Positions 47,684 to 56,943 of a DNA stretch of 64,000 nucleotides are shown one piece after another. Origin of the DNA: Larsenimonas suaedae (GTDB lineage Bacteria > Pseudomonadota > Gammaproteobacteria > Pseudomonadales > Halomonadaceae); assembly GCF_023712105.1 (NCBI RefSeq), contig NZ_JAMLJI010000002.1, positions 62,001 through 126,000 on the forward strand, read 5' to 3'. The notes beneath the pieces are model-generated. The model was not told the DNA's origin, did not search any database, and saw nothing but the letters and a program-made list of their open reading frames with translations. Made by a program: the position numbers and the translations under genes. Position 1 is the stretch's first letter; every line of letters begins with the position of its first letter.

Positions 47684-47761
47684 AGCGTAAATATGAAACG
47701 AACGCGAAAAAAAATTGTCCGGCCGCTCCTGCGACGTCAGAGTGACCTTTCGACAGACATA

Positions 47762-47796
47762 AAAAAAGCCGCCGAGCGGAGCCCGGCGGCTTTTTC
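47762..47796. terminator. Terminator after the entericidin gene
   Basis: AGCCGCCG/CGGCGGCT stem with T runs on both strands. On the minus strand it lies 16 bases after the entericidin stop. Confidence 0.9.
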
Positions 47797-47811
47797 GTCG
47801 ATGTACGCGGC

Positions 47812-47943
47812 TTAGTCGGCGGCGTTCTGGATGGCTTCGCCACCCTCCTCAACGTCCTGTCCTGCACCGTGCATTGTGTTGCACCCTGCCAGAATACTCA
47901 TGGCCATCAAGGCACTTGCTAGCATCAAAAACGGTTTCTTCAT
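47812..47943 (-). CDS. Entericidin A/B family lipoprotein
   Basis: Very small (43 residues) lipoprotein. Lipid-attachment peptide MKKPFLMLASALMAMSILAGC, with lipobox LAGC, and mature part starting CNTMHGAGQDVEEGGEA, which is the entericidin signature (GxGxDxxxGGExI). In E. coli ecnA/ecnB form a stationary-phase toxin-antidote pair; here a single copy is present, and the function in this group is not clear. It may be a sigma-S-dependent envelope protein. Its own terminator follows, and the start has GTACACC upstream without a strong ribosome binding site. Confidence 0.88.
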   Translation of the reverse strand: MKKPFLMLASALMAMSILAGCNTMHGAGQDVEEGGEAIQNAAD

Positions 47944-48045
47944 GGTGTACTCCGTATCGTTCTGATTGAATGGCGTCCATGCATTTCAAAGCGTAGCAGC
48001 TTTGTCACACTTTACCGCCTACTTCAAAACCGGGGTGCGTCACAC

Positions 48046-48468
48046 ATGACCTTCACGCTGGATGAACGCCTTCGGGCCGACACTCATCACCTGACAACGC
48101 TTGCGCTCAGCGAGCGCGTGTCCTGTCAGGTTCGATTGTTCGACGATACGCGCTATTGCTGGCTGGTCTTCATCCCGGAATATCCGGAATGTGTGGAACT
48201 TTTCGAGCTTCCAGATACCGCGCAGCAGGCCCTTTGGCGCATCCTGGCCGAATGGGGACAATGCCTGAAGGGCCACTTCAATGCCGATAAGCTCAACGTG
48301 GCCTCGCTGGGCAACCTGGTCCCCCAGTTTCATGTGCATCTGGTGCTTCGCTTCAAGCAGGACCCCGCCTGGCCAGGGCCCGTATGGGGCCACTCCCCGG
48401 CCGAACCCATGACGACCGAGGTGCTTGCCGGGCGCATGGAAGAGCTCAAGGTGCTGTTACTGCCCTAG
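48046..48468 (+). CDS. HIT-family (histidine triad) protein
   Basis: 140 residues, nucleotide-binding HIT fold. Motif is QFHVHLVLR near residue 94; the third His of the triad is Val, which is common in this bacterial subgroup. DPAWPGPVWG follows and is family-typical. WLVFIPEYPECVELFEL forms the N-terminal strand region. Members hydrolyse nucleotide phosphoramidates or AMP derivatives; the target is unknown. The 3' end overlaps a convergent lipoprotein gene by 23 bases. Confidence 0.88.
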   Translation: MTFTLDERLRADTHHLTTLALSERVSCQVRLFDDTRYCWLVFIPEYPECVELFELPDTAQQALWRILAEWGQCLKGHFNADKLNVASLGNLVPQFHVHLVLRFKQDPAWPGPVWGHSPAEPMTTEVLAGRMEELKVLLLP

Positions 48469-48829
48469 CCCCGGGGAGTTTCTGAGCAAGTGCCTCGACC
48501 AGGCCCGTTAGCCGCGTACCGGCAAGCCAGGTCGTACCACGGCGTGCACGAAGCTCAAGTCGAGTGCCGGGCGCCCCTGGCCGGCACTCACCCTCGACAT
48601 GAAACGGCGGCCGCGCGGCAAAATGCGCACTCAGGGTGCATAGATCATGATCGGCATGATCGATGGTAAAGCCGCGCTCGACCAGCACCCCGGTCAACGC
48701 CGTTTGCGTCTGAAGCGGCGACGCAGTGGTGGCGACAACCACCGGCGCTGGCGGCGTGGACGATACGCCTGCACACCCGGTCATCAATAAAAGCAACAGC
48801 GCACAAAACGGCCATGAGCGTACGTTCAT
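48446..48829 (-). CDS. Small lipoprotein of unknown function
   Basis: 127 residues with a lipoprotein signal peptide ending in lipobox LMTGC. No known domain recognised. The mature part has two Cys (HDLCTLSAHF, VEGECRPG) that could pair. Its ATG overlaps the stop of the upstream lipoprotein gene by four bases, so the two are cotranslated and likely work together. Its end overlaps the HIT gene on the other strand. Confidence 0.75.
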   Translation of the reverse strand: MNVRSWPFCALLLLLMTGCAGVSSTPPAPVVVATTASPLQTQTALTGVLVERGFTIDHADHDLCTLSAHFAARPPFHVEGECRPGAPGTRLELRARRGTTWLAGTRLTGLVEALAQKLPGARAVTAP

Positions 48830-49374
48830 CGCGCGCCCTCCTTGAAATCAAGCCGATTGGCAACGGCATCCAATAACGCGACACAGAACCCGCTTTGCGC
48901 CGTGGGGCGCGCGTCGATCGGGAAATTTCGATCCGACATCACGGTCGTGCCCCGGGTGAGCCGCAGCTCGCCGCCATCGTTGAAGAGCGTCACCCGGTCG
49001 ATGCGCCGCGGATCACCGCGAAACACCTGCCACGGATCGCTGAGTCGGCCCTCGGCGTGGTACATGCCCGGAAAGCCATCGAGCCCGGAGACGAGTTCGG
49101 TCGCCCCAAGCCCTGGCAATGATCGAACCCGGCGGGCATTGAGCACGCCAAGTTCCGCGTCACTGTCGGAAATGTGATAGTGCTGGGCCTTGAGCGCCTC
49201 TGACGCTGCGCGCATCCAGTCAACGTTGGTGGCCGCGCGCTCGAGCGCCAGCCGGCACCCCGCCTGGGGCTCCGGCGCAGGGCCACTGGCAAGCGGGTCA
49301 GTGCCCTGAAGCGCACAGCCACTTAAAAGCGCGGCCCCGACCCCAGCGATCATGCCGCGGATTCGACCATTCAT
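48826..49374 (-). CDS. Lipoprotein of unknown function
   Basis: 182 residues. Lipobox LLSGC after a short signal peptide, then a domain with Cys residues (GCRLALER, GFCVALLD) and the strand-like segments GVLNARRVRSLPG and DRVTLFNDGGELRLTRG. No named family recognised. The start is ATG 49374 with AGGAGAG upstream; a longer in-frame upstream segment is antisense to glycerate kinase and is rejected. First of a two-lipoprotein operon. Confidence 0.78.
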   Translation of the reverse strand: MNGRIRGMIAGVGAALLSGCALQGTDPLASGPAPEPQAGCRLALERAATNVDWMRAASEALKAQHYHISDSDAELGVLNARRVRSLPGLGATELVSGLDGFPGMYHAEGRLSDPWQVFRGDPRRIDRVTLFNDGGELRLTRGTTVMSDRNFPIDARPTAQSGFCVALLDAVANRLDFKEGAR

Positions 49375-49488
49375 GTGCACTCTCCTGACAAGGCGTGGAG
49401 TTCTCAGTGTACGTCGCTGGTCAGCCGGTCGCACGGTGCTAAGGTAGTTAAAAGGTGGGAAAGGCCAACACTCAAGGAGAGGCGCGTC

Positions 49489-50646
49489 ATGATTATATTG
49501 GCACCGGACAGTTTCAAGGACGCCCTCGGCGCCAGAGCGGCAGCCAACGCCATGGCCGAGGGTATCCGACGGGCCGACCCCGACTGCGAGGTGCTGATCT
49601 GTCCGATGGGCGATGGCGGCGAAGGCACGCTCGACGCCGTGATCGAGGCAACCGGCATGACCCGAAGACGGGCTCACGTGGTCGATGCCTTGAGGCGCCC
49701 CATCGACGCCGACTGGGGCTGGGACGCAGCCACCCGGACCGCGTTCATCGAGCTGGCCGAAGCGGCCGGCCTTCAACACCTCAAGCGCGAAGAACGCAAT
49801 GTGCGCCACACCACTACAGAAGGTGTTGGCCTGCTCATCCTTGAGGCACTCGATGCCGGCGCAGAGCACATCGTGCTGACGCTTGGCGGCAGCGCCACCA
49901 ACGACGCCGGCAGCGGCATGATGCACGCACTCGGCATGGCGTTTCTCGATGAGCGCGGTGACCTACTGCCACCCGGCGGTGCAGCGCTCAGAAACCTTGC
50001 ACGCATTGATGCACAGGGTCTTGATTCCCGTCTTGCCGGCGTGCACTTCGAAGCCGCCGTGGATGTGACCAACCCCCTGTGCGGGCCACGTGGCGCAAGC
50101 GCCGTGTTTGGCCCGCAGAAAGGCGCCGATGAGGCAGACATTGCCGAGCTCGATGAGGCGCTTGCCATCTTTGCCCGCGTTGTGGCCGAGCACACCGGCA
50201 CCGACGCTCAAACCCACGAGGGGGCGGGAGCGGCCGGCGGCATGGGCTTTGCCGCGCTTTCCTTTTTTGACGCAGAACTTGCGCCCGGCATCGACCTGGT
50301 GATGAAGCACGTCAAATTCGATCAGGCGCTCAGTACCGCCGAGCTCGTGATTACCGGCGAGGGCCGCCTTGACGGCCAAAGTCTTGCCGGCAAGACGCCG
50401 ATCGGTATCGCTCGGCGTGCCGCAGTGAACCAGGTTCCAACGATCGTACTGGCCGGCTGCCTCGACGCCGGCTGGGAGTCCGCACTCGAGGAAGGCGTAA
50501 CCGCAGCGTTTGCACTCGCCGACCGTCCGATGACGCTCGAGGAGGCGCTCGAGCGCTGCGGTGAACTGCTCGCCGACCGCTCGGAAGCCGTGTTTCGGCT
50601 GTGGCGCGCAGGCATTGGCGGCACGGAATCCTCGACCGAGGATTGA
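49489..50646 (+). CDS. garK: Glycerate kinase
   Basis: Phosphorylates D-glycerate, to 2-phosphoglycerate in the GarK type, in the cytoplasm. 385 residues: MIILAPDSFKDAL at the N-terminus, ICPMGDGGEGTLDA, LTLGGSATNDAGSGM, VVDVTNPLCGPRGASAVFGPQKGAD, and TGEGRLDGQSLAGKTPIG. All are hallmarks of the class II (GarK/GlxK) family. Start ATG 49489 has AAGGAGAG upstream. It stands between the lipoprotein operon, which points the other way, and dps, and no glycerate pathway gene is adjacent. Confidence 0.96.
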   Translation: MIILAPDSFKDALGARAAANAMAEGIRRADPDCEVLICPMGDGGEGTLDAVIEATGMTRRRAHVVDALRRPIDADWGWDAATRTAFIELAEAAGLQHLKREERNVRHTTTEGVGLLILEALDAGAEHIVLTLGGSATNDAGSGMMHALGMAFLDERGDLLPPGGAALRNLARIDAQGLDSRLAGVHFEAAVDVTNPLCGPRGASAVFGPQKGADEADIAELDEALAIFARVVAEHTGTDAQTHEGAGAAGGMGFAALSFFDAELAPGIDLVMKHVKFDQALSTAELVITGEGRLDGQSLAGKTPIGIARRAAVNQVPTIVLAGCLDAGWESALEEGVTAAFALADRPMTLEEALERCGELLADRSEAVFRLWRAGIGGTESSTED

Positions 50647-50710
50647 AATGTCGAGAGCGGGCAACCACATTTGCCTAGGTAAGACGTGTTCAACGCTCAA
50701 GGAGAGGTCA

Positions 50711-51187
50711 ATGACGTCCACCAACGCCATCGGTTTACAGTCATCGAACGCCAATCAGCTGGCCGAAAAGCTCAATGAGCTTCTGGCGAACTATCAGATG
50801 TTTTACATGAACGCGCGCGGCTGCCACTGGAACGTAAAAGGCCCCCAGTTTTTCGAGCTGCACAACCAGTTCGAGGTGATCTACACCGACCTTCTTACCA
50901 AGGTCGACGAGATTGCCGAGCGCATTTTGACGCTTGGTCACACGCCACTGCATGCCTACAGCGATTACGCCAAGGTCAGCACCGTCAAGGAAGTGGTCGA
51001 CGTCAGCGACGGCGATGCGTGTGTGAAGACAATGGTGAGCGGCTTTTCCACGCTGCTTGAGATACAGCGAAGCGTTCTGAGCGCGGCCAATGACGCCGAT
51101 GACGAAGGCACCGCCTCTCAGGTGAGCGACTACATCCGCGAGCAGGAAAAGACGGTGTGGATGCTGTCGGCCTATCTCGGCAAGTGA
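50711..51187 (+). CDS. dps: Dps/ferritin-like DNA-protection protein
   Basis: 158 residues, dodecameric mini-ferritin that oxidises and stores iron and can protect DNA. Ferroxidase residues appear in CHWNVKGPQFFELHNQFEVIYTDLLTKVDEIAERI (His, and Asp/Glu across the dimer interface). AAGGAGAG precedes the ATG. The N-terminus lacks a long Lys-rich tail, so DNA binding is uncertain. It is followed by a bidirectional terminator shared with the convergent transaldolase gene. Confidence 0.95.
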   Translation: MTSTNAIGLQSSNANQLAEKLNELLANYQMFYMNARGCHWNVKGPQFFELHNQFEVIYTDLLTKVDEIAERILTLGHTPLHAYSDYAKVSTVKEVVDVSDGDACVKTMVSGFSTLLEIQRSVLSAANDADDEGTASQVSDYIREQEKTVWMLSAYLGK

Positions 51188-51210
51188 GCCGGCCAGCATT
51201 CACTGGATCT

Positions 51211-51238
51211 AAAAAACCCCGCATTCGCGGGGTTTTTT
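51211..51238. terminator. Bidirectional terminator between dps and talB
   Basis: AAAAAACCCCGC, ATTC loop, GCGGGGTTTTTT. Works in both directions for the two convergent genes. Confidence 0.95.
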
Positions 51239-51256
51239 GTGTCAAAGGCAAAGGCC

Positions 51257-52207
51257 TTACAGCATTTCGGCGATGCGCTGCTCGAGTGTGTCCTGATCTT
51301 CAGCAAACTTGCGAATGCCTTCGGCCAGCTTGTCATTGGCCATGGCGTCTTCGTTGTGCTGAAAACGGAACTCGCTTTCGGTCATGCGCGGCAACGTCTT
51401 GTCGCCGGCGCCGGTGTCGCTGACCTTGCGCTCGACCGAGCCTTCGCTGCCATTAAGCTCTTCGAGCAGCTGCGGCGAAATAGTCAGGCGGTTGCAGCCG
51501 GCAAGCGCCAGGATCTGACCGGTATTGCGGAAGCTTGCCCCCATCACGACCGTTTCGTAGCCGTAGTCGCTTGCGTACTTACAGACGCCGCGTACGAACT
51601 GAACGCCCGGATCTTCCTCGGCGCTGTAGTCCTTGCCGGTTTCCTTCTTGTACCAGTCGGTCACGCGACCAACGAACGGCGAGATCAGAAAGACTCCGGC
51701 TTCAAAGCAGGCGCGAGCCTGAGCATCTGAGAACAGAAGCGTCAGGTTGCAGTTGATGCCTTCCTTCTCGAGCTGCTCGGCGGCGCAGATGCCTTCCCAG
51801 GTGGATGCCAGCTTGATCAGAACGCGATCACGCGTGATGCCCTTTTTCTCATACAGATCGATCAGGTGATGCGCCTTCTCGATGCTTGCGTCCTTGTCGA
51901 ACGAGAGCTTGGCGGACACTTCTGTCGAAACTCGACCAGGTACGATGCCCGCAATCTCGGTACCGATGGCGACCGCCAGGTGGTCTACCGCAGAGGCAAC
52001 CTGCTCATCCTTGTCATTCGATTCTTCCTTGACCTGAGAGATGACGTTCTTGATCAGGTCCTGGTAGCTTTCAAGATCGAAGGCCTTGAGAATCAAGGAT
52101 GGGTTGGTGGTTGCATCCATCGGCTGATACTTGCGGATCGCATCGAGGTCGCCTGTGTCGGCAACCACATGAGACAGCTCTTTCAACGCTTCCAGCTGCG
52201 TTGTCAT
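51257..52207 (-). CDS. talB: Transaldolase
   Basis: Pentose-phosphate pathway enzyme that transfers dihydroxyacetone units between sugar phosphates. 316 residues. Schiff-base lysine is K132 in [53 protein letters not shown] and [12 protein letters not shown] are conserved. It shares a terminator with dps and has an upstream region of about 360 bases before the K+ channel gene. Confidence 0.97.
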   Translation of the reverse strand: MTTQLEALKELSHVVADTGDLDAIRKYQPMDATTNPSLILKAFDLESYQDLIKNVISQVKEESNDKDEQVASAVDHLAVAIGTEIAGIVPGRVSTEVSAKLSFDKDASIEKAHHLIDLYEKKGITRDRVLIKLASTWEGICAAEQLEKEGINCNLTLLFSDAQARACFEAGVFLISPFVGRVTDWYKKETGKDYSAEEDPGVQFVRGVCKYASDYGYETVVMGASFRNTGQILALAGCNRLTISPQLLEELNGSEGSVERKVSDTGAGDKTLPRMTESEFRFQHNEDAMANDKLAEGIRKFAEDQDTLEQRIAEML

Positions 52208-52568
52208 AACGTTCCTCCAGAGATTCAGGATTCGACCTTGTTGATGACTGGCACTCGATTAAACGTGTCAGAAGTTCCTCTACAGCATAGCTGTTTTGGG
52301 CGCGGTCGAGATAGTGGGCACGGCCGATTGTCTCTTATCCACGTAATCAATGCGTTACGGAGGCTAGACACGGGCCATGGAAAACACGAGATTAAGAAAA
52401 ATTGAATTTATTCCAACAGGCGATTTACTTTTAGAACCCTCTAATATTTAATGATTCGGCAACCAAGGTCCGGCCTGTTGTGCTGTGGCATCCCAGGAAG
52501 GATCACGCTTCAGGGTGAAGCAAGCAGCAAGGAAGAAACACCGCCAAGGATGGCTCTCTAACTCGATT
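52208..52568. other. Intergenic region between talB and the K+ channel gene
   Basis: 361 bases with no credible gene. Includes the talB ribosome binding site (GGAACG region) and presumably its promoter, and an AT-rich part near 52385-52450. No RNA gene or repeat was recognised. Confidence 0.6.
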
Positions 52569-53405
52569 TTAGTGACGCCCCGGTGCGTCCGACCCGGCCA
52601 CTTTTTCAGCGCCCTCCTCCTCGCTGCGCCTGGACGCTCGAGCCTCGGCAAGCTCCTCTCTCAAAAGCGCCACCTCCTTGCCCAACCCATCGATCTGACG
52701 ATTCAAATGACGCATCATCTCCCGGTTTGCTCGATGCTGGCGGTCGGCATCGTCGTTTTCATCCGCGACGAACAGGGAACCGACGTACGCGGCAAAGCTT
52801 CCGAACATGCCCACGCCTCCGATCATGACCACGACTGCAACCAGCCGTCCGCCCAGTGTCACCGGGTAATAGTCGCCGTAACCGACAGTGGTCACCGTGA
52901 CAAACGCCCACCAGAGCGCCTCCTCTGCCGTATTGATCTGGCTTTCCGGGACAGGCCCCTCGATCAAGAGCATCGCGATCGCACCGAATGCGACCAACAG
53001 CATCGTGGCCGAAGCCGCCGTGACGAACACGCCTTCGGCGCGGTTTCGAAACACCACGTCGACCAGGGACTTGATCGAGCGCAGCGCGCGAACCAGCCTG
53101 AAGATCAAAACGACCCTGAAAAGACGCGCGGCCTGGAACTGGCTCATCAGCGGAACACACGCAAGCAGGTCGATCCACCCCCATTTCATATAACCAAGCT
53201 TGCTGTCGGCGCGCTTGAACCTCAGGCAGAAATCGATGAAAAAGAACCCGCAGACAATGTAATCGAGGTAGCGAAAGAGTCGCTGAAGTTCACGGGGGAG
53301 TTGGAAAAACGTTTGAGCCCCGATGGCGATCAGGACATAAAACGATAGGAACAATAGAAAAATCTGAAACGGGGAAAGACGTTCTTGACCCGGCAATTCG
53401 AGCAC
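52569..53405 (-). CDS. Voltage-gated-type potassium channel
   Basis: 278 residues with six membrane helices: four in a voltage-sensor-like part (LSPFQIFLLFLSFYVLIAIG, LDYIVCGFFFIDFCLRF, WIDLLACVPLM, and an S4-like RLFRVVLIFRLVRALRSI with regularly spaced Arg), then the pore with selectivity filter TVTTVGYGDYYP and the final helix. A C-terminal coiled coil follows (NREMMRHLNRQIDGLGKEVALLREELAEA). GTG is the start at 53405. Ion selectivity for K+ is from GYGD; physiological role unknown. Confidence 0.92.
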   Translation of the reverse strand: MLELPGQERLSPFQIFLLFLSFYVLIAIGAQTFFQLPRELQRLFRYLDYIVCGFFFIDFCLRFKRADSKLGYMKWGWIDLLACVPLMSQFQAARLFRVVLIFRLVRALRSIKSLVDVVFRNRAEGVFVTAASATMLLVAFGAIAMLLIEGPVPESQINTAEEALWWAFVTVTTVGYGDYYPVTLGGRLVAVVVMIGGVGMFGSFAAYVGSLFVADENDDADRQHRANREMMRHLNRQIDGLGKEVALLREELAEARASRRSEEEGAEKVAGSDAPGRH

Positions 53406-53516
53406 CTCGCCATCTTCGGCTCAATCTTGGTTTAGGCTGAAGGCATGGCGAACCATGGAACGCACAACCTGTGGCATAGTCCTACCATACATCACATCAC
53501 GACTCAGTGAGGCTCC

Positions 53517-53840
53517 ATGACCGCATTTCGCTCACAGAACACCTGGCAGCGTACGCTGGACTTTAAAAGCCACCTTCATCAAAAGGCGCAGCGCTCGGGC
53601 ACCAATCCGCTCAAGCGCGCCTTGATGCTCTTGGGTGTGGCCGCTTTTGTCATATTCGGGCTTCTGGTCGCGGCCTTCGTGATCGTGCTCGGCACATTGA
53701 CCGCGCCCTTCCTGAAACGCCGGATGCAAAAAGCCCAACAGGGCGGACATACCTTCGAAGGTCGGACCGAGCGCACACACGCCGCACACACTGACCCGTC
53801 GCTCAATGTCATCGACGGCGAGTTCGAGACCAAGCGCTGA
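53517..53840 (+). CDS. Small single-helix membrane protein
   Basis: 107 residues, no recognised family. One strong hydrophobic segment (ALMLLGVAAFVIFGLLVAAFVIVLGTLTAPF, about 35-65) between a basic N-terminus and a polar, charged C-terminus. It is divergent from the K+ channel gene and 93 bases before a flavin-dependent oxidoreductase. Function unknown. Confidence 0.7.
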   Translation: MTAFRSQNTWQRTLDFKSHLHQKAQRSGTNPLKRALMLLGVAAFVIFGLLVAAFVIVLGTLTAPFLKRRMQKAQQGGHTFEGRTERTHAAHTDPSLNVIDGEFETKR

Positions 53841-53933
53841 TCACAGCGATCAAACGGTTGTAAAACTCGGCCAAGCCCCCCATCCTGCCCTACATTGTAA
53901 GCACGCTAACGTTTATTGCAGGACGGGGGGATC

Positions 53934-54926
53934 ATGTCATCACTTTCAACACTTCCACTATCAGTGCTCGACCTTGCGCCCATTCGCGCAGGCGGCAGTG
54001 CTGCCGAAACCTTCAGAAATTCGGTGCACCTTGCCCAGGAAACCGAAGCCCTCGGCTTCAACCGCTACTGGCTGGCTGAACACCACAATATTTCGGGCAT
54101 CGCCAGCGCCGCCACCTCGGTTCTAATTGGGCATATCGCGCAACAAACGACGCACATGCGCATTGGATCAGGCGGCATCATGCTTCCAAACCATCCGCCG
54201 CTGGTGATCGCCGAGCAATTCGGAACGCTTGCCACCCTGTATCCCGATCGAATCGATCTGGGCCTGGGCCGAGCCCCCGGAAGCGATGGCGCGACCATGC
54301 ACGCGATGAGGCGTGCACCGCAGGCCGGCGTGGATGACTTTCCCGACCAGCTTGCCGAGCTTCAGCGTTATCTGGGCACCCCCGAACCGGGTCAGCGCGT
54401 TCAGGCCATACCAGGTCAGGACACGCATGTGCCCGTCTGGCTACTGGGTTCGAGCGGTTACAGCGCTCAACTTGCCGGGCGGCTCGGCCTGCCGTTCGCC
54501 TTCGCGGGGCAATTCGCGCCGGGCTACATGTACGAGGCGCTTGACCTTTATCGAACCAATTTCAGGCCTTCACATGTTCTTTCGGCGCCATACGCCATGC
54601 TCGGCATCCCGATGATCGTTGCTGAAACCGATGAACGCGCCCAGTGGCTTGCCACTACGCAACAACAGAAATTTCTCAACCTGATCCGAGGTCAAACCAC
54701 GCGCCTCCAGCCACCGGTAGACACACTTGACTGGTTGCCCCATGAGCGCATCGCCGTCGAGCGGCACCTGGGGGCTTCCATTGTCGGGTCCCCTGAAACC
54801 GCACGCGCCCAGCTCAAGCAGCTGATCGAACGTACGCAAATCAATGAATTGATGATCAATACCGACGCCTTCGACATGAACGATCGATTGAACAGCTACC
54901 GTCTTCTTGCAAAACTAAGAGAATAA
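53934..54926 (+). CDS. Luciferase-like flavin-dependent monooxygenase
   Basis: Bacterial-luciferase-family (LLM) protein, 330 residues, of the MsnO8/YhbW type. It starts [21 protein letters not shown], followed by [38 protein letters not shown] and [23 protein letters not shown], all typical. Uses FMNH2 supplied by a reductase. Substrate unknown. Start ATG 53934 with GGGGGG upstream, which is an unusual ribosome binding site. It stands alone on the plus strand. Confidence 0.9.
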   Translation: MSSLSTLPLSVLDLAPIRAGGSAAETFRNSVHLAQETEALGFNRYWLAEHHNISGIASAATSVLIGHIAQQTTHMRIGSGGIMLPNHPPLVIAEQFGTLATLYPDRIDLGLGRAPGSDGATMHAMRRAPQAGVDDFPDQLAELQRYLGTPEPGQRVQAIPGQDTHVPVWLLGSSGYSAQLAGRLGLPFAFAGQFAPGYMYEALDLYRTNFRPSHVLSAPYAMLGIPMIVAETDERAQWLATTQQQKFLNLIRGQTTRLQPPVDTLDWLPHERIAVERHLGASIVGSPETARAQLKQLIERTQINELMINTDAFDMNDRLNSYRLLAKLRE

Positions 54927-55131
54927 CGCCCTGTCGGCACACGAGGGAGAGGCGCCCGCACGCCGATGTGGTCTGATGGTATTCATGGGGTACTTGGCAG
55001 CATGCGTTTATTTTATAAACTATATCTAATAAAAAGATATTCTGCCGATAGTCCATTTAACAGGGTTCAGGGAGCGAAGCCTGATGACACTATCCGATAC
55101 GTGCGAATCCTCCTTCAGCAAGGAGCTATAC

Positions 55132-56943
55132 ATGCGACTCGATAACGGCGCTGTTCCAGCGGATCCTCATCCCCAGGAAACCCGGCGGCTCAACGAGCTC
55201 AGGCATCTTTCCATTCTCGACACCGCCCCGGAACAGCGCTTCGACCGGTTGACCCGCCTGGTCAGCCGAACGTTTGACGTGCCGATCGTTTTGATCTCAC
55301 TGGTCGATGAGTACCGCCAGTGGTTCAAGTCGCGCGTCGGCCTGACCGCCCGCGAGACGCACCGTGACCTCTCCTTTTGCGCACACGCGCTTAATGAGCA
55401 GGAAGACCTGATCATCGAGGATGCGCTTCAGGACCCTCGGTTTGTATCCAATCCGCTTGTGACCGGGCCACCCCATATTCGGTTCTACGCCGGTGCGCTG
55501 ATTCGAGCGTCCAACGGGCTGCCGCTTGGCACGCTGTGCCTGATCGATGATATTCCACGCCGCTTGAGTCCGCACAAGCGTGAACTGCTCCATGAGTTCG
55601 CGACCTTTCTGTCCCATGAACTTACCAATGACCTGACGCTTAACAACGAACGCAACGACGCCAAGCTTCGAAACTCGCTCGACCCATTGACGCACTACCT
55701 CTACCCCGGTCGCTTCATGGAACGCATTGACGAGTTTCTGAACGACGAAGTCCATGCTGACAGCCACTATTCGCTGGTCATGGTGGATCTGCCCAACCTC
55801 GAGCAGGTGCGCGCCCGCTATGGCATCGATCAGGCCACCAAGGTCACCATCGAGGCCTCGCGCCGACTCAGGCAATCCTTTCGAGGCCACGGGCTGCTCT
55901 TCGGGCGGCTGGGCAACACCGTTATGGCGGTCCTGTTCGAAGCCGCAACGCCTGCCGGGCGCGAACAGCTGGTCGAGCGGGCAGCGGATGCCCTGCATGG
56001 CGCCTACGATCATCCTGAAGACCCCTTCGGCTGCGCCCCCAGACTTAACTGGTTAAGCGATTGCCGATTGTTTGAACGTGCAAGCCATATCATCTCTCAC
56101 ATGCAGTACACGCTCGAGCACGACAGCGTCGCCATCCCCGCCTTTCATCAAATCGATGCCGAACACCATCGACAGGATCTTGTACGAAGCGCAACGATTA
56201 CACGTCTTCTTCCCCAAGCGTTCCGGGAAGAGCGCATTGCCCTGGCCTATCAGCCGGTCTACGCACTCGGCGATAACTCGGTTTCAAGTCTTGAGGCTCG
56301 AATCGGGTGGTATGACACCGAACTTGGTGAGGTAACGCGGGAAGAAATCGTGGACGCGTGCGAGCGGCTCAACCTGACCGAAGCCATGGATCGGTGGGTG
56401 CTTACTGCCATCGCGGGCCGAATCGCTGCGTGTCAGCGCAAAAAGACGCCCTGCCCGTCCATTGCATTCAACGTCAGTCGAGCCTGGTGCATTCAAGCCG
56501 ACTTCAGTGATTCGGTCGTCAACCTACTGAACAGACATGGAATTTCGCCAAACACATTGATCATCAACCTGCCCGAGAACATCCTGGCCCACACCGACAC
56601 TCAGTTGAAGCGCCATATCCGTTCACTGGCAACGATCGGCGTGCGGTTTAGCTTGAGTGACTTTGGCCTTAGCCACGCACCGCTGTTTGAACTGCTGACA
56701 CTGCCCATTTCATCCGTGCAACTGCCGCGGCAGTGGGCAGACAAGCTTCAGGAAACGCAGGCCGCGATCTCAAGTACCCTGGCGCTTGCGCACAGCGCAC
56801 AGTGGCGCGTCGTGGCGCCAGGCATCGACAACGACACCCAAAAGGCTCAGCTGCTCGAACTCGGCTGTGACGAAGGCCAGGGCGACGTGTTCGCCCCGGC
56901 CCTGTCATTTGACGACGCTATCGATCTCGTTCGGGTGACGTAG
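55132..56943 (+). CDS. GAF-GGDEF-EAL protein with degenerate catalytic motifs
   Basis: 603 residues. GAF domain (RRLNELRHLSILDTAPEQRFDRLTRLVSR, residues about 18-160), then a GGDEF domain (about 185-320) whose active site reads RLGNTVMAV instead of GG(D/E)EF, and an EAL domain (350-600) with EAR for EAL. The second Asp of the DDFG region and the catalytic Lys and later Glu are lost; Asn in FNVS and the C-terminal GQG remain. Neither cyclase nor phosphodiesterase activity is likely; it may bind c-di-GMP or GTP or act as a protein partner. ATG 55132 is chosen because AAGGAG is six bases upstream; ATG 55084 would add 16 residues. Its last 26 bases overlap the TRAP gene. Confidence 0.88.
   Translation: MRLDNGAVPADPHPQETRRLNELRHLSILDTAPEQRFDRLTRLVSRTFDVPIVLISLVDEYRQWFKSRVGLTARETHRDLSFCAHALNEQEDLIIEDALQDPRFVSNPLVTGPPHIRFYAGALIRASNGLPLGTLCLIDDIPRRLSPHKRELLHEFATFLSHELTNDLTLNNERNDAKLRNSLDPLTHYLYPGRFMERIDEFLNDEVHADSHYSLVMVDLPNLEQVRARYGIDQATKVTIEASRRLRQSFRGHGLLFGRLGNTVMAVLFEAATPAGREQLVERAADALHGAYDHPEDPFGCAPRLNWLSDCRLFERASHIISHMQYTLEHDSVAIPAFHQIDAEHHRQDLVRSATITRLLPQAFREERIALAYQPVYALGDNSVSSLEARIGWYDTELGEVTREEIVDACERLNLTEAMDRWVLTAIAGRIAACQRKKTPCPSIAFNVSRAWCIQADFSDSVVNLLNRHGISPNTLIINLPENILAHTDTQLKRHIRSLATIGVRFSLSDFGLSHAPLFELLTLPISSVQLPRQWADKLQETQAAISSTLALAHSAQWRVVAPGIDNDTQKAQLLELGCDEGQGDVFAPALSFDDAIDLVRVT

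Noticed and set aside
49375-49926. Upstream extension of the lipoprotein frame on the minus strand
   Set aside because: It removes the lipoprotein signal from the N-terminus and is antisense to glycerate kinase; ATG 49374 has a good ribosome binding site.
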